A DNA stretch of 64,000 bases from Bin5 sp963662575 (GTDB lineage: Bacteria; Chloroflexota; Anaerolineae; Caldilineales; Caldilineaceae): NCBI GenBank assembly GCA_963662575.1, contig OY759723.1:434001-498000 (forward strand), read 5' to 3'. Below, piece by piece: positions 18,094-26,839 of this stretch; within the stretch, counting starts at the first letter, position 1; every line of letters starts with the position of its first letter. The notes below the pieces were generated by a model. It did no database searches and was not told the origin of the DNA. It worked only from the letters and a program-made list of their open reading frames with translations. Made by a program: the position numbers and the translations under genes.

Positions 18094-18310
18094 GTGTTGC
18101 TCCCCACAGATTCAACTGGAAGTGATTTACTCGAATGGCCGTATGTCGTGCAGCAAGTAGAAAGAATCGAATAGTGTATAGAGCTTGACAGTCCTGAAAG
18201 GCTGAACAGTTCTTATGTTCTCATTTTGACACTTGACATGGTAAGATGGAGTCTACATCGAGCCAGCGCTTAGAGTTTGTTCTCAGAGCAGAACAGTGGA
18301 GAAGAGAGCG

Positions 18311-18796
18311 ATGCTAAAAACATCGAGAAAGACGACACGTGTTGTGACTTCGGTATGGTCGGGATGCGCTACTGAAGAAGAAAGAGCGATTTTAGCTCGT
18401 TTGGAATCAAACGAGCTCGGCAAAGTGGCTGGCAGGCTCAACAGGCTGATCGAGATGTTCGACGAAGATCCGGATGTGGAACGCTTGGTTCTGGAATCGA
18501 TACAGTCTGTTGCTGAATTCTTCATACGTAACAATCCTCCTCATCCTGCGATTGTGGCTGACTACGATGGTACGCTGGCGGTAGAATGGAGGTTGCCTTT
18601 AACTCCTCCGCCTGATGACAGGTGGCAGAACTGTAACGGAATTCTGTGCATGGAATTTCTACCATCGGGCGATATTGAATTCTTTGGTGATGCCAGAGCA
18701 ATCGGAGATGAGCAGGAGCTGAAAGTCGCAGGCATTGCCACACAGAAAGAAATTATGAAAGAGATTGATCCATTTCTTAGAAGACTGCACGCCTGA
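18311..18796 (+). CDS. Unknown protein, first gene of a two-gene cassette
   Basis: ATG 18311 with GGAGAAGAGAG upstream gives 161 residues. The N-terminal 85 residues are helical with basic and acidic patches (EEERAILARLESNELGKVAGRLNRLIEMF). The C-terminal part is a small beta domain with PAIVADYDGTLAVEWRLP, ILCMEFLPSGDIEFFGDA, resembling a recurrent small domain of unknown function in bacterial two-gene cassettes. It overlaps the next start as TGATG, so the two products are probably made in equal amounts. No functional claim is possible. Confidence 0.65.
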   Translation: MLKTSRKTTRVVTSVWSGCATEEERAILARLESNELGKVAGRLNRLIEMFDEDPDVERLVLESIQSVAEFFIRNNPPHPAIVADYDGTLAVEWRLPLTPPPDDRWQNCNGILCMEFLPSGDIEFFGDARAIGDEQELKVAGIATQKEIMKEIDPFLRRLHA

Positions 18797-19260
18797 TGGA
18801 GGCAAATGGATATGATCTCAGCAGTTCTCACCTGATCAGGCATTGCCGCGCATGGCAGATAGACAACAATATCCCTACCTTTAAGGCTTTCAGACTACGA
18901 CCGAATGAACAATATCTTTCTTTCAACTGGTTGGAGAAGATCTGTGTTGACGCCGGAATTAATGTAGCTCATAAGAGGGCCATCCAAGAGCTAGAGAAGG
19001 TTCCCCCATTGGAAATCGGCGCAGGGCAGCTGTGGGCCGTTCTAAGTTGTGAAGCGATATCGGCGGCAGTCCAGGAAGCCGCATTGATGTTGCCAGAGAT
19101 ATTTCCTGTTTCGAGTTCAGACAATGCCTCCCATGTTGGTGTAGCCGGATATCCAAAGAGATTCAACAGGGGAGTTGCTGTGGAACTCGCTAAGAGAGTC
19201 AGACGATCTGATCTGTACCCTATTACACAGAAGAGACGACGATTTCGTGCTTCAAGGTAG
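18796..19260 (+). CDS. Unknown protein, second gene of a two-gene cassette
   Basis: A 154-residue protein whose ATG shares bases with the stop of the preceding gene (TGATG). The segment FKAFRLRPNEQYLSFNWLEKI is the most distinctive part and looks like a conserved core; the C-terminal end is strongly basic (KRVRRSDLYPITQKRRRFRASR), suggesting nucleic-acid contact. No enzymatic motif is evident. The coupled pair, low GC and position between a nuclease and catabolic genes mark it as an accessory module. Confidence 0.62.
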   Translation: MEANGYDLSSSHLIRHCRAWQIDNNIPTFKAFRLRPNEQYLSFNWLEKICVDAGINVAHKRAIQELEKVPPLEIGAGQLWAVLSCEAISAAVQEAALMLPEIFPVSSSDNASHVGVAGYPKRFNRGVAVELAKRVRRSDLYPITQKRRRFRASR

Positions 19261-19342
19261 CCCACCCATCGTCCCAGCGCTCTATGATCGGCACCGGCTC
19301 ATTTCTTACCCCATAGCCGGTTTAGACTGACCCCAAACTTCC

Positions 19343-19693
19343 TCACAAGTACAATACTATTTTCTCCTCCTCCACTTCCACGCGGTAGGTGCGGACGCGG
19401 AGTTTGGGGTCGTAGAGGGCTTGGCCGGTTTTGATGTCGAACTCCCATTGGTGCCAGGGGCATTTGAGGATTTCGCCCTCGCGGGTGTAGGTCATGCCGG
19501 TGAGGCCGTCGGGGAGGACGAGGGGACGGAGGCGGCCGCGGCAGAGAGGGCCGGCCCTGTGGGGGCAGAGGTTGCGGAGGGCGTAGTAGCCGCCGTCGAG
19601 GTTGAAGACGCCGATCTCCCGTCCGTTGACGGTTACGATTTTGCGGCCGCCGGGCGGGATTTCATCGGCGGTTGCGATGATATGCGCTGGCAT
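19343..19693 (-). CDS. Rieske-type ferredoxin
   Basis: A 116-residue soluble [2Fe-2S] protein with the Rieske ligands CPHRAGPLC and CPWHQWEF. Proteins of this size pass electrons to oxygenases, or act as small Rieske subunits. Its start overlaps the stop of the amidohydrolase gene upstream (TGATG), so it is the last gene of that unit. It has an insertion of about 20 residues between the two ligand pairs (RLRPLVLPDGLTGMTYTREGE), a variant seen in several stand-alone Rieske proteins. A link to the Rieske oxygenase at 2163-3314 is possible but not shown. Confidence 0.88.
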   Translation of the reverse strand: MPAHIIATADEIPPGGRKIVTVNGREIGVFNLDGGYYALRNLCPHRAGPLCRGRLRPLVLPDGLTGMTYTREGEILKCPWHQWEFDIKTGQALYDPKLRVRTYRVEVEEEKIVLYL

Positions 19694-20862
19694 CAGTTGA
19701 GGCCGTAGAGCTCGGCAGCGGTGTCGTACATGACGCTGGGTCGCAGCTTCTTATCAAGCAAACGCATGAAGCCGGCAGGTTCTTCCCAGTCCCAGTGGGG
19801 ATAGTCACTGGCGAAAACGAGGATTTCGTCGGCGTGAAGCCAGTCTAGGAAGGTTTCGAGCCCTTTGCGGTCGGGCGTGTTTGGGAAGGGCTGCGTGCCG
19901 AAGCGGATATGCTCGCGCAGGTATTCGCTGGGTAAGCGCTTGACCCAGGGCGTGTAGTCGCGCAGGCTCTTCCAGTCGGCGTCCATGTGCCACATGAGGC
20001 CGGGTACCCAGAAGGTGTCGAGCTCGATGAAAAGAAACTTGAAGTTGGGGAACTTTTCGAAGACGCCTTCGCAGATGAGGCTGGCGGTATGGGCCATGGC
20101 GATTTGGGGGCGGGCCATGCGCATTTCGAGGTAGTAGGTGGGGAAGCCGGCCGCGGTTGGAGGTGCGGAAAAGCCGGCGCCCTCGCCGCCGAAATGGACG
20201 CACATAGGCAGACCGTTGCGCTCACAGGCCTCATAGATGGGGTGATAGATGCGGTTGCCGAACGGGTGCAGGCTGCCGGCGGGCATCAGAACCTGGGCGA
20301 CGCCGGGGTGGTCGCCGAGGCGGTCGATCTCGGCGGCGGCCTGTTGAGGGTCGGCGGGCGCGATGTGAATGGAAGCGCGCATGCGGTCGTCCTTGCCGAC
20401 CCATTCCTCCAATGTATAGTCGTTGTAAGCGCGGCAGTAGGCAGCGGCATAGTCGACCGTGGGATGCACAGCCATGCCGTAGGGGCCGCCGGCGCCGGTG
20501 AGGACGGCGATGTCGATGCCGTAGTGGTCCAGATGTCTTTTGCTGCAAACTTCGGGGCGCGTTGAGGGGTCAACCTCTTCCTCGGTGCCCTCCCACAGGT
20601 CGGGGAGGGCATGGCCTCTCGGCATGTTGGTATAGCCCACGTTTGGCATCATCGAGCCGAAATCTTTGATCTGCTCGACGTACTGCCGCGGCAGGTAGGG
20701 GAAGAGGGCCTCGTTGTTGGGCGGACTGTGATGCACGTCGCAGTCAATAATCCGCTGCCGCGCGGGGGTGCCCTGTGCGGGACTCTCCACCTGTTCCGGT
20801 TTGGCTCCATTTGCAGGCGAGACAGTGGTATTGCCGGTACGCTCTTTCACCTCTGTGGCCAT
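19693..20862 (-). CDS. Amidohydrolase family metal-dependent hydrolase
   Basis: The start ATG 20862 follows AAGGAG at about 7 bp; a longer frame to 20901 is less likely. The 389-residue protein begins with a low-complexity tail and then IIDCDVHHSPPN, the HxH-type metal motif of the amidohydrolase-2 (ACMSD-like) family. Further metal ligands are in MAHTASL and the Asp of FASDYPHWDWEEP. Such enzymes are decarboxylases or hydrolases acting on carboxylated aromatic or lactone substrates. It is coupled to the Rieske ferredoxin gene downstream and lies near two RraA genes, suggesting an aromatic or hydroxy-acid degradation cluster. Confidence 0.88.
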   Translation of the reverse strand: MATEVKERTGNTTVSPANGAKPEQVESPAQGTPARQRIIDCDVHHSPPNNEALFPYLPRQYVEQIKDFGSMMPNVGYTNMPRGHALPDLWEGTEEEVDPSTRPEVCSKRHLDHYGIDIAVLTGAGGPYGMAVHPTVDYAAAYCRAYNDYTLEEWVGKDDRMRASIHIAPADPQQAAAEIDRLGDHPGVAQVLMPAGSLHPFGNRIYHPIYEACERNGLPMCVHFGGEGAGFSAPPTAAGFPTYYLEMRMARPQIAMAHTASLICEGVFEKFPNFKFLFIELDTFWVPGLMWHMDADWKSLRDYTPWVKRLPSEYLREHIRFGTQPFPNTPDRKGLETFLDWLHADEILVFASDYPHWDWEEPAGFMRLLDKKLRPSVMYDTAAELYGLN

Positions 20863-20985
20863 GTTTCGGCTCCTTGTTTTTGCTGCACCTGCATCCTCCA
20901 CGGGGCAGGCGGGACTTGTCGCCCGTTATTGTACGAAGGGGCGGGGCAGGTCGGCACTCCGCCACTCAGACGGTCTGTCCAGCCG

Positions 20986-21729
20986 CTATTCCCTGGCCTG
21001 TTTGAGCAGGGCGCGGGCCTGTTCCAGTATTTCCGAACTTGGCGGATAGTGCCTGCCGGGCACGACATTTTCGGCCAGGATCCGCTCCTTTGCCATCCCC
21101 TCGGCGGTCTCATAGACCTCGGTCAGGTCAACACATTCTTCGGCGAACCAGGAGGGCACGACGACGACGCCGTCATTGTCGCCGACGAGCACGTCGCCGG
21201 GGCGGACGAGGGCGCCGCCGCACTGGATGTTTACATTCTCTTCCGCCGGGAACACCCAAGGTCCACCGCCGTAAGGGGTTCGATCGCGGGCGTAGATGAT
21301 CAGGCCGTAGTTCTCCTCCACCATGATGTCGAGGTCGCGGATGCCGCCATCGCAGACGACGCCGTCGGCATTGTTCATTCTGAGTTGCAGGCCTTTCACA
21401 TCACCGAAAACTGCGGCGGAAGGGTTGCCCATGATGTCGACGACGAGCACGTCGCCGGGGCCGCAGCGGGACATGGCCCGGTAGTCGATAGCGTCTTCGC
21501 CTGCGGGCGTCAGCGCTGCCAAGTCCGGGCGGGGCGGCAGGTAGCGCATGGTGCGGGCGCGGGCGGCGAGGCGTTTGCCGGGGGTGAATGGACGCACGTT
21601 ATCCATGAAGGGCAGTGGCACGCCGGCGTAGGTGTGCACGACGTGCCAAACGGTGGCTACGGGCAGCTCTTTGAAGCGATTCAGACACGACTGCGGCACT
21701 TCGACCGGTGTAAAGGAGCGTTCAGTCAT
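20986..21729 (-). CDS. RraA family protein (aldolase/dimethylmenaquinone methyltransferase-like), copy 1
   Basis: A 247-residue RraA-fold protein. The class-II pyruvate aldolase/oxaloacetate decarboxylase-type site is visible as NADGVVCDGGIRDLD (G-G...R-D) and GDVLVVDIMGN; the conserved VRPGDVLVGDNDGVVVVP follows. Many members are 4-hydroxy-4-methyl-2-oxoglutarate/4-carboxy-4-hydroxy-2-oxoadipate aldolases. It is a tandem paralogue of the next gene (both begin MTERSF-PVEVPQ). The products are clearly paralogous along most of their length, so this is a gene duplication. Confidence 0.88.
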   Translation of the reverse strand: MTERSFTPVEVPQSCLNRFKELPVATVWHVVHTYAGVPLPFMDNVRPFTPGKRLAARARTMRYLPPRPDLAALTPAGEDAIDYRAMSRCGPGDVLVVDIMGNPSAAVFGDVKGLQLRMNNADGVVCDGGIRDLDIMVEENYGLIIYARDRTPYGGGPWVFPAEENVNIQCGGALVRPGDVLVGDNDGVVVVPSWFAEECVDLTEVYETAEGMAKERILAENVVPGRHYPPSSEILEQARALLKQARE

Positions 21730-21897
21730 CGGGCATCTCCGGAGAATCGGTGGACGGTTAATCGTGCAGGATTTAACAGGCGCCTGTTGGCGGCTGCGGT
21801 AGCATGATCATACGTGAAAAAAGACGAATCGTCCACCAGGTGTAGCGGAGCTGGGGAGTGCAGCCAACCGGACTGCCCGAGACTGCGTTGGTTTCGA

Positions 21898-22641
21898 TTA
21901 CGCTTGCTTTTGTTTGCGGGCGGCACGCGCCTGCTCGTATGCTTCCGGACCGGGCGGGTAGTATTTGCCGGGCACGACACCTTCGGCCAGGATCCGCTCT
22001 TTAATCATATTCTCGGCGTCCTCATGGACCTCGGTCAGTTCGACGCACTCTTCGGCGAACCAGGAGGGCACGACAACGACGCCGTCGGCATCGCCGACGA
22101 GGACATCGCCGGGCCGCACGAGAGCGCCGCCGCACTGAACATCGACATTTTCCTGGGCAGGGATGGCGTAAGGGACGCCTCCAAGAGGGGTGCGGTCGCG
22201 GGCGTAGATGATGAGGCCGTACTCCTCTTGCACCATGATATCGAGGTCGCGGATGCCGCCGTCGGTGACGACGCCGTCGGCGTTGGTCATTTTGAGTTGG
22301 AGCGCTTTGACGTCGCCAAAGATGCAGGGCCGGGCATCGCCCATGACGTCGCAGACGAGGACGTCACCGGGGCCGCAGCGGCCCATGGCGATATATTCGG
22401 GCGAGTTTTCGCCGATCTGCACTTCGGTCTGCAGGTCGGGACGGGGGGGCAGGTAGCGCAGGGTGCGGGCGCGGGCGGCGAGCTGCTGACCGGGGGTGCA
22501 GAGGCGCACGTCATTCATATAGGGAAGGGGCACGCCGGCATAGCGATGGACTGTGTGCCATACGGTGGCGACCGGTAGTTTCTTGAAGCGGTCCAGAATG
22601 TGCTGCGGCACTTCGACCGGTGAAAAGGAGCGTTCGGTCAT
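21898..22641 (-). CDS. RraA family protein, copy 2
   Basis: A 247-residue paralogue of the preceding protein, same length and same motifs (DGVVTDGGIRDLD, GDVLVCDVMGD, VRPGDVLVGDADGVVVVP). It differs in the substrate-facing stretch around MGRCGPGDV and GQQLAARARTLRYLPPRPDLQTE. The two copies are 168 bp apart and in the same orientation. Having two non-identical copies suggests distinct substrates or heteromer formation; RraA aldolases form hexamers. Confidence 0.88.
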   Translation of the reverse strand: MTERSFSPVEVPQHILDRFKKLPVATVWHTVHRYAGVPLPYMNDVRLCTPGQQLAARARTLRYLPPRPDLQTEVQIGENSPEYIAMGRCGPGDVLVCDVMGDARPCIFGDVKALQLKMTNADGVVTDGGIRDLDIMVQEEYGLIIYARDRTPLGGVPYAIPAQENVDVQCGGALVRPGDVLVGDADGVVVVPSWFAEECVELTEVHEDAENMIKERILAEGVVPGKYYPPGPEAYEQARAARKQKQA

Positions 22642-23125
22642 CAGGTGTCTCCTGGTGAGGTGTGTGCTAGGGTGCGTTCGAAAAAAGAAATGGCTTCTTT
22701 GGCGCTACGTATTGCGTATTTCGTATTGCGTAGAGGCAGGCAAGACAACTACGATTCCAGTACGTAAGCCGCGCGAAATGTCTTGGTGTCAAACGGGATT
22801 TTCATTAGATTGTTCGCTGCGTGCTGAGAGCGCTCAGATAGAGAAATAGTAACGCATTGAAGCCAAAGGCCGCGTATGGCGGGGCTGACAAATGCGTGAG
22901 CCGGGGCACAGATGCTGAGCCTTGGGGAAGGCCCCAACCACTTCGTGATCATACCCGAAAACGAGGGAAATGCCTACCAGGAAGGGAGGTCGGATTCGGT
23001 CCACAATAGGGAGAGTTTCGGCTTTGCCAGAAAGGCACGATCGGAAATCGTATGAAACAGTTTCGTTGCGCGGCCGGATTCAGTGTATGATGGACAGATT
23101 CTGCCCACCACGGAAATGCCCCTTC
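22642..23125. other. Gene-poor intergenic stretch of about 480 bp
   Basis: It separates divergent units. It contains CGTATTGCGTATTTCGTATTGCGTAG-type repeats near 22708-22733 in the style of 2024-2039 and a short palindrome CTGAGAGCGCTCAG near 22826-22840. In-frame codons upstream of the MFS start are not convincing coding sequence. No promoter could be assigned with confidence. Confidence 0.5.
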
Positions 23126-24508
23126 ATGAAATCGAATGAATCCACGCCAGCAGCCACGGCGACGCGGTCGCAGTGGGGTCTGCTGATCGCCCTGATGATA
23201 CCGGTCGGCATGGCGACGATGAATATGTCGATGTTCGGCGTGGCCCTGCCGACGGTTCGGGATACGTTCGCGGTGGAGGCGGACATGACGGCCTGGCTGT
23301 TGGCGGCTTACAGTTTGCCGTTTGTTATTTTCATGCCGCTATACGGCAAACTGGGGGACAGCCTGGGCAAGGCGCGTCTGTTCCAGAGCGGAATTGTCTT
23401 CTTTTTCGCCGGCTCCGTGATCTGTCTGCTGGCGGGAAGCCTACCACAACTCCTGATCGGCCGCGTTCTGCAAGGGATGGGCACGGCCGGCTATTACCCT
23501 CTTTGCATTGCCATCATCGCGGAGCGTTTTCCGGCGGCGCAGCGAGGCAAGGCGATGGGGACGTGGAGCTCGGTGGCGCCAGGCGCGTCGACGTTGGGAC
23601 CGTTGTTGGGCGGGTTTGCGGTCGATAATTTCGGCTGGAACTACGTCTTCGTGCCGAGCCTGCTGGTTGCGCTTATAGCCTTGTGGGCGGCGTATCGACA
23701 GGTGCCGTCGCAGCGCCCCATTCGCGGGGCAGGACTACAGGCGTTCGACTGGCTGGGCGCGGCCTTGCTGGGGGGCGCGCTAGTCTGTGCCATCTTTTTC
23801 CTTTCGAGCCGCACGGTAACCGGTGTCGAACCGCTGCGCGATTGGCGGTTGCTGGCGGCGGCGGTCGGTCTCGGGCTGCTGTTCTGGCGGCGCGAGGGCC
23901 GGATACCCCGACCACTTGTCAATTTCTCTCTTTACCGGCGCAAGAATTTCGGGGTTGCCTCGCTGGCGGCTGGCTGCCGTATGGTGATCATGCACACAGC
24001 CATGTTTCTGAACGTACTCTTTCTGACCGATGTATACGGGTTGGATGCGATAGAACTGGGCATTTTCACGACGATCTTTTCCGGCGCGATCTTTGCTACG
24101 ACCCAATTGGGGGGTCAGTTGTCGGACCGGGTGCACTGCCGCTGGCTTGTGGGAGGCAGTTTCGCGGTCATGATCAGTGCGCTGGCCGGGCTGGCCTTGT
24201 TCCCCTTGCCGCTGCTGGGCGCGGCGGCGCTGATGCTGACGCAGTCGTTGGGCGGAGGGCTGGCGATGGCTGCGCTTCACCGCGCGGCGATGGAGGAGAT
24301 CCCCGTGGAAGAAAGCGGGTCTGCGGCCGGGTTATACAGTACGGCACGATTTGGCGGCGGCGTCGTCGGCGCGACGATTGCAGGGGTGGCGCTGCAGCAG
24401 TCACTACTGTTCGCGCCGGGGCCGGCAGAGGCCTACCAGTTGGTATTCGGGGGTGTTGCAGCGATCAGTCTGGTGAGTTTGGTGGTGGCGTGGAAGTTGG
24501 AACGCTAG
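23126..24508 (+). CDS. MFS transporter, DHA2-like (14 membrane segments)
   Basis: The start MKSNESTPAAT at ATG 23126 removes an unlikely 52-residue basic extension. The 460-residue protein has about 14 hydrophobic segments. MFS motif C-like residues and the DHA2 family pattern are visible: FGVALPTVRDTF in helix 1, MPLYGKLGDSLGKARLF for the motif A loop, and MGTWSSVAPGASTLGPLLGG in helix 5. DHA2 members export drugs, dyes or metabolites by proton antiport. It ends 13 bp from the convergent end of the HyuB gene. Confidence 0.9.
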   Translation: MKSNESTPAATATRSQWGLLIALMIPVGMATMNMSMFGVALPTVRDTFAVEADMTAWLLAAYSLPFVIFMPLYGKLGDSLGKARLFQSGIVFFFAGSVICLLAGSLPQLLIGRVLQGMGTAGYYPLCIAIIAERFPAAQRGKAMGTWSSVAPGASTLGPLLGGFAVDNFGWNYVFVPSLLVALIALWAAYRQVPSQRPIRGAGLQAFDWLGAALLGGALVCAIFFLSSRTVTGVEPLRDWRLLAAAVGLGLLFWRREGRIPRPLVNFSLYRRKNFGVASLAAGCRMVIMHTAMFLNVLFLTDVYGLDAIELGIFTTIFSGAIFATTQLGGQLSDRVHCRWLVGGSFAVMISALAGLALFPLPLLGAAALMLTQSLGGGLAMAALHRAAMEEIPVEESGSAAGLYSTARFGGGVVGATIAGVALQQSLLFAPGPAEAYQLVFGGVAAISLVSLVVAWKLER

Positions 24509-24521
24509 AAAAGCGCGCCGC

Positions 24522-26147
24522 TCAGGAGGAAGATGCTCCCCAGCCGCCGCCGCCGGGCGTCTCGATGCGCAGGCGCTGGCCGGGCTGAAGGCGGCGGGTG
24601 ACTTTGGAGGAGAGTTCTTCCTCGGTCCCGTCAGTGTCTATCAGGAGATTGCGGCCCGGCGAGGCAGGGGAGCCGCCGGCCAGACCCCAGGGGGCGATGG
24701 CGCGACGTTCGCTGAGGATGGTGGCGGTGGTCGGCCGCAAGATTTCGTACTCGCGCACGATGCCTTCGCCGCCGCGATGCTTGCCGGCGCCGCCGCTGTT
24801 CCGCCGCAGGTGATAGCGGGTGAGGCGCAACGGGTAGGCCAGTTCAAGGGCCTCGACCGGCGTGTTGAGGGTGTTGCTCATGTGGACGTGCGCGCCGCTG
24901 AAGCCGTCCCCCAGCGGGTGTGCGCCCATTCCTCCGCCGAGCGTCTCGTAATAGGTCCAAGGCGAGCCGTCGGCGTTTTCTCCGCCCATTGTACAATTAT
25001 TCATCGTGCCCTGGCCGGCCGCGGCGATGCGGTCGGGCAGAGCCTGTGCGAGCGCGCCCAGCACCGCATCGGTGATACGCTGGGAGGTCTCGACGTTGCC
25101 GCCGGCTACGGCTGCGGGCGGGCGGGCGTTCACAAGGCAGCCGGGCGGCGCGTTTACCTGCACAGGCGCGAAACAGCCGGCGTTGACCGGTACGTCTTCA
25201 CCCACCAGGCAGCGCACGACGTAATAGCAGGCCGACCTGGTTACGCTGAGGGGGGCGTTGAGGGAGCCGTGAATGGTGGGGCAGGTGCCGCTGAAGTCCA
25301 GGGTGACCGTGTCGCCATCGATGGTGGCAGTTACGCGGATAGGCGCGGGCGTTGTGTGCCCGTCCACGACCGACTCGATCGGATCCTCGAATGTGAAGCT
25401 GCCCTGGGGCCAGCTGCGAATGGCAGCGCGGGTCAGGCGCTCGCTGTATTCCTGTAGATAGCCGGCATAGGTCAGCAACTCGTCGTTGCCATGACGGGCC
25501 GCCAGTTCGTGGAGGCGGCGGTCGCCGACCGCGTGGGCCGCCCGCTGCGCGGCGAGATCGCCTCGGCGTTCGTCGGGGGTGCGCACATTGCGCAGGATCA
25601 GTTCAAGCACGGCTTCCTGTAGATCGCCAGCCACGTAGAGCTTTATCGGCGGGATGATTATTCCCTCCTGGTAGAGCTCGGTGGAGAGAGGCAGGGAGCC
25701 GGGTGACATGCCGCCGACGTCGGCGTGGTGGGCGCGGCTGGCGGCGAAGAATTGGGGATCTTGCGGCTGCGAGGAGCGGGAGATATCACTCTCTGCTCGG
25801 TTTTCGCCATGCGATGGTGGGAGGAAGACAGGGGAGACGAGGGTAATGTCAGGAAGGTGGGACCCGCCGAAGTAGGGATCGTTGAGGATGACGACATCGC
25901 CCGGTTGCCATTGGTCGAAGACGGCGAGCGCGGCGGCGACGCTGTCGGGCATTGCGCCGAGGTGCGCGGGTATGTGTGCGGCCTGGGCCACCAGCCCTCC
26001 GGAGGCGTCAAAGAGCGCGCAGGAAAAGTCGAGGCGCTCTTTTATGTTGGGCGAATAGCTGGTGCGCTGCAGGGTGATTCCCATTTCCTCGGAAATGCCG
26101 CTGAAGCGATGGCGGTATAGCTCGAGTGTGATGGGATCGGGAGCCAT
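24522..26147 (-). CDS. hyuB: Hydantoinase/oxoprolinase B-type subunit (HyuB)
   Basis: ATG 26147 gives a 541-residue protein that opens with MAPDPITLELYRHRFSGISEEMG, the normal HyuB start; 53 residues of upstream frame are rejected. Conserved blocks are NIKERLDFSCALFDASGGLVAQAAHIPAHLGAMP, GDVVILNDPYFGGSHLPDI, and C-terminal GEGIVREYEIL. HyuB with HyuA forms ATP-dependent enzymes such as N-methylhydantoinase, 5-oxoprolinase or acetone carboxylase. Substrate is undetermined. It is the last gene of the 30.0-24.5 kb minus-strand group. Confidence 0.9.
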   Translation of the reverse strand: MAPDPITLELYRHRFSGISEEMGITLQRTSYSPNIKERLDFSCALFDASGGLVAQAAHIPAHLGAMPDSVAAALAVFDQWQPGDVVILNDPYFGGSHLPDITLVSPVFLPPSHGENRAESDISRSSQPQDPQFFAASRAHHADVGGMSPGSLPLSTELYQEGIIIPPIKLYVAGDLQEAVLELILRNVRTPDERRGDLAAQRAAHAVGDRRLHELAARHGNDELLTYAGYLQEYSERLTRAAIRSWPQGSFTFEDPIESVVDGHTTPAPIRVTATIDGDTVTLDFSGTCPTIHGSLNAPLSVTRSACYYVVRCLVGEDVPVNAGCFAPVQVNAPPGCLVNARPPAAVAGGNVETSQRITDAVLGALAQALPDRIAAAGQGTMNNCTMGGENADGSPWTYYETLGGGMGAHPLGDGFSGAHVHMSNTLNTPVEALELAYPLRLTRYHLRRNSGGAGKHRGGEGIVREYEILRPTTATILSERRAIAPWGLAGGSPASPGRNLLIDTDGTEEELSSKVTRRLQPGQRLRIETPGGGGWGASSS

Positions 26148-26188
26148 GAGAAGGCAGTGGCCGGTGGTCAGTGGCCGGGCACTGGAAT

Positions 26189-26722
26189 TCAGGCGTGGGA
26201 TTCCTGGGTTTGGGCCCAGGAGAGCACGCGCAGGCCGAAGAGAACGAGCAGAGCGGCGACAGCGGTCCAGACCCAGAAGCGGAAGAAGGCGCCGCGCAAG
26301 GCCCACTGCATTGCGATGGCGTCGTTAATTGTCTTAGGGTAGACCAGCTCGTGCCTTTCATCGATCGCCACGTTGGTGAAGTTCTGTTGGCGGCCATCGG
26401 GCCAGAGAACGGTCATCTCGTGCACGCTCTCGTTGTCCTCCAGATCGAAGAGGACTGTGCGGTTGGCTGCGTCGACTTGCTCTTCCAGAGTTTCGAATTC
26501 AAGGTGCAAGGAGAGCGTCGCGCCGTTGGTGGCGTAAATGTCATCCTCGGGCACGGTGAAGGCGACCCAGTGATTGCCCTCCGGCACGTCGGCGGTGAAG
26601 GTCTCGGCTTCGGGCGGGCCGACCTCGAGCGCATTACGTATTGGGATCCACAGCAGAAGGGCGGCCACAACCAAAGGCAGCAAAAAGAGCAGAAGACGTT
26701 GCTGGGAAGAAAGTGTCACCAT
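26189..26722 (-). CDS. Unknown membrane protein between hyuA and hyuB
   Basis: A 177-residue protein with an N-terminal membrane helix (about 9-29, LLLFLLPLVVAALLLWIPI), a soluble stretch of about 110 residues rich in acidic residues, and a C-terminal helix (about 147-168, FWVWTAVAALLVLFGLRVL). The middle domain is probably extracytoplasmic and has a beta-type pattern. I do not recognise a family. Its place between the two subunits of a HyuA/HyuB-type enzyme is unusual and suggests co-expression, perhaps in substrate uptake or membrane attachment. Confidence 0.7.
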   Translation of the reverse strand: MVTLSSQQRLLLFLLPLVVAALLLWIPIRNALEVGPPEAETFTADVPEGNHWVAFTVPEDDIYATNGATLSLHLEFETLEEQVDAANRTVLFDLEDNESVHEMTVLWPDGRQQNFTNVAIDERHELVYPKTINDAIAMQWALRGAFFRFWVWTAVAALLVLFGLRVLSWAQTQESHA

Positions 26723-26839
26723 CGTAAAACTCCGAGAGGAATCTTTTTCTTGTATCCTAGTTTCTGGTTTCTCATGGGCTGGAAGAGCCCACTGGAAATT
26801 CAGAACGTATCATAACACAGCCGAGCCGCATGACCAGCT

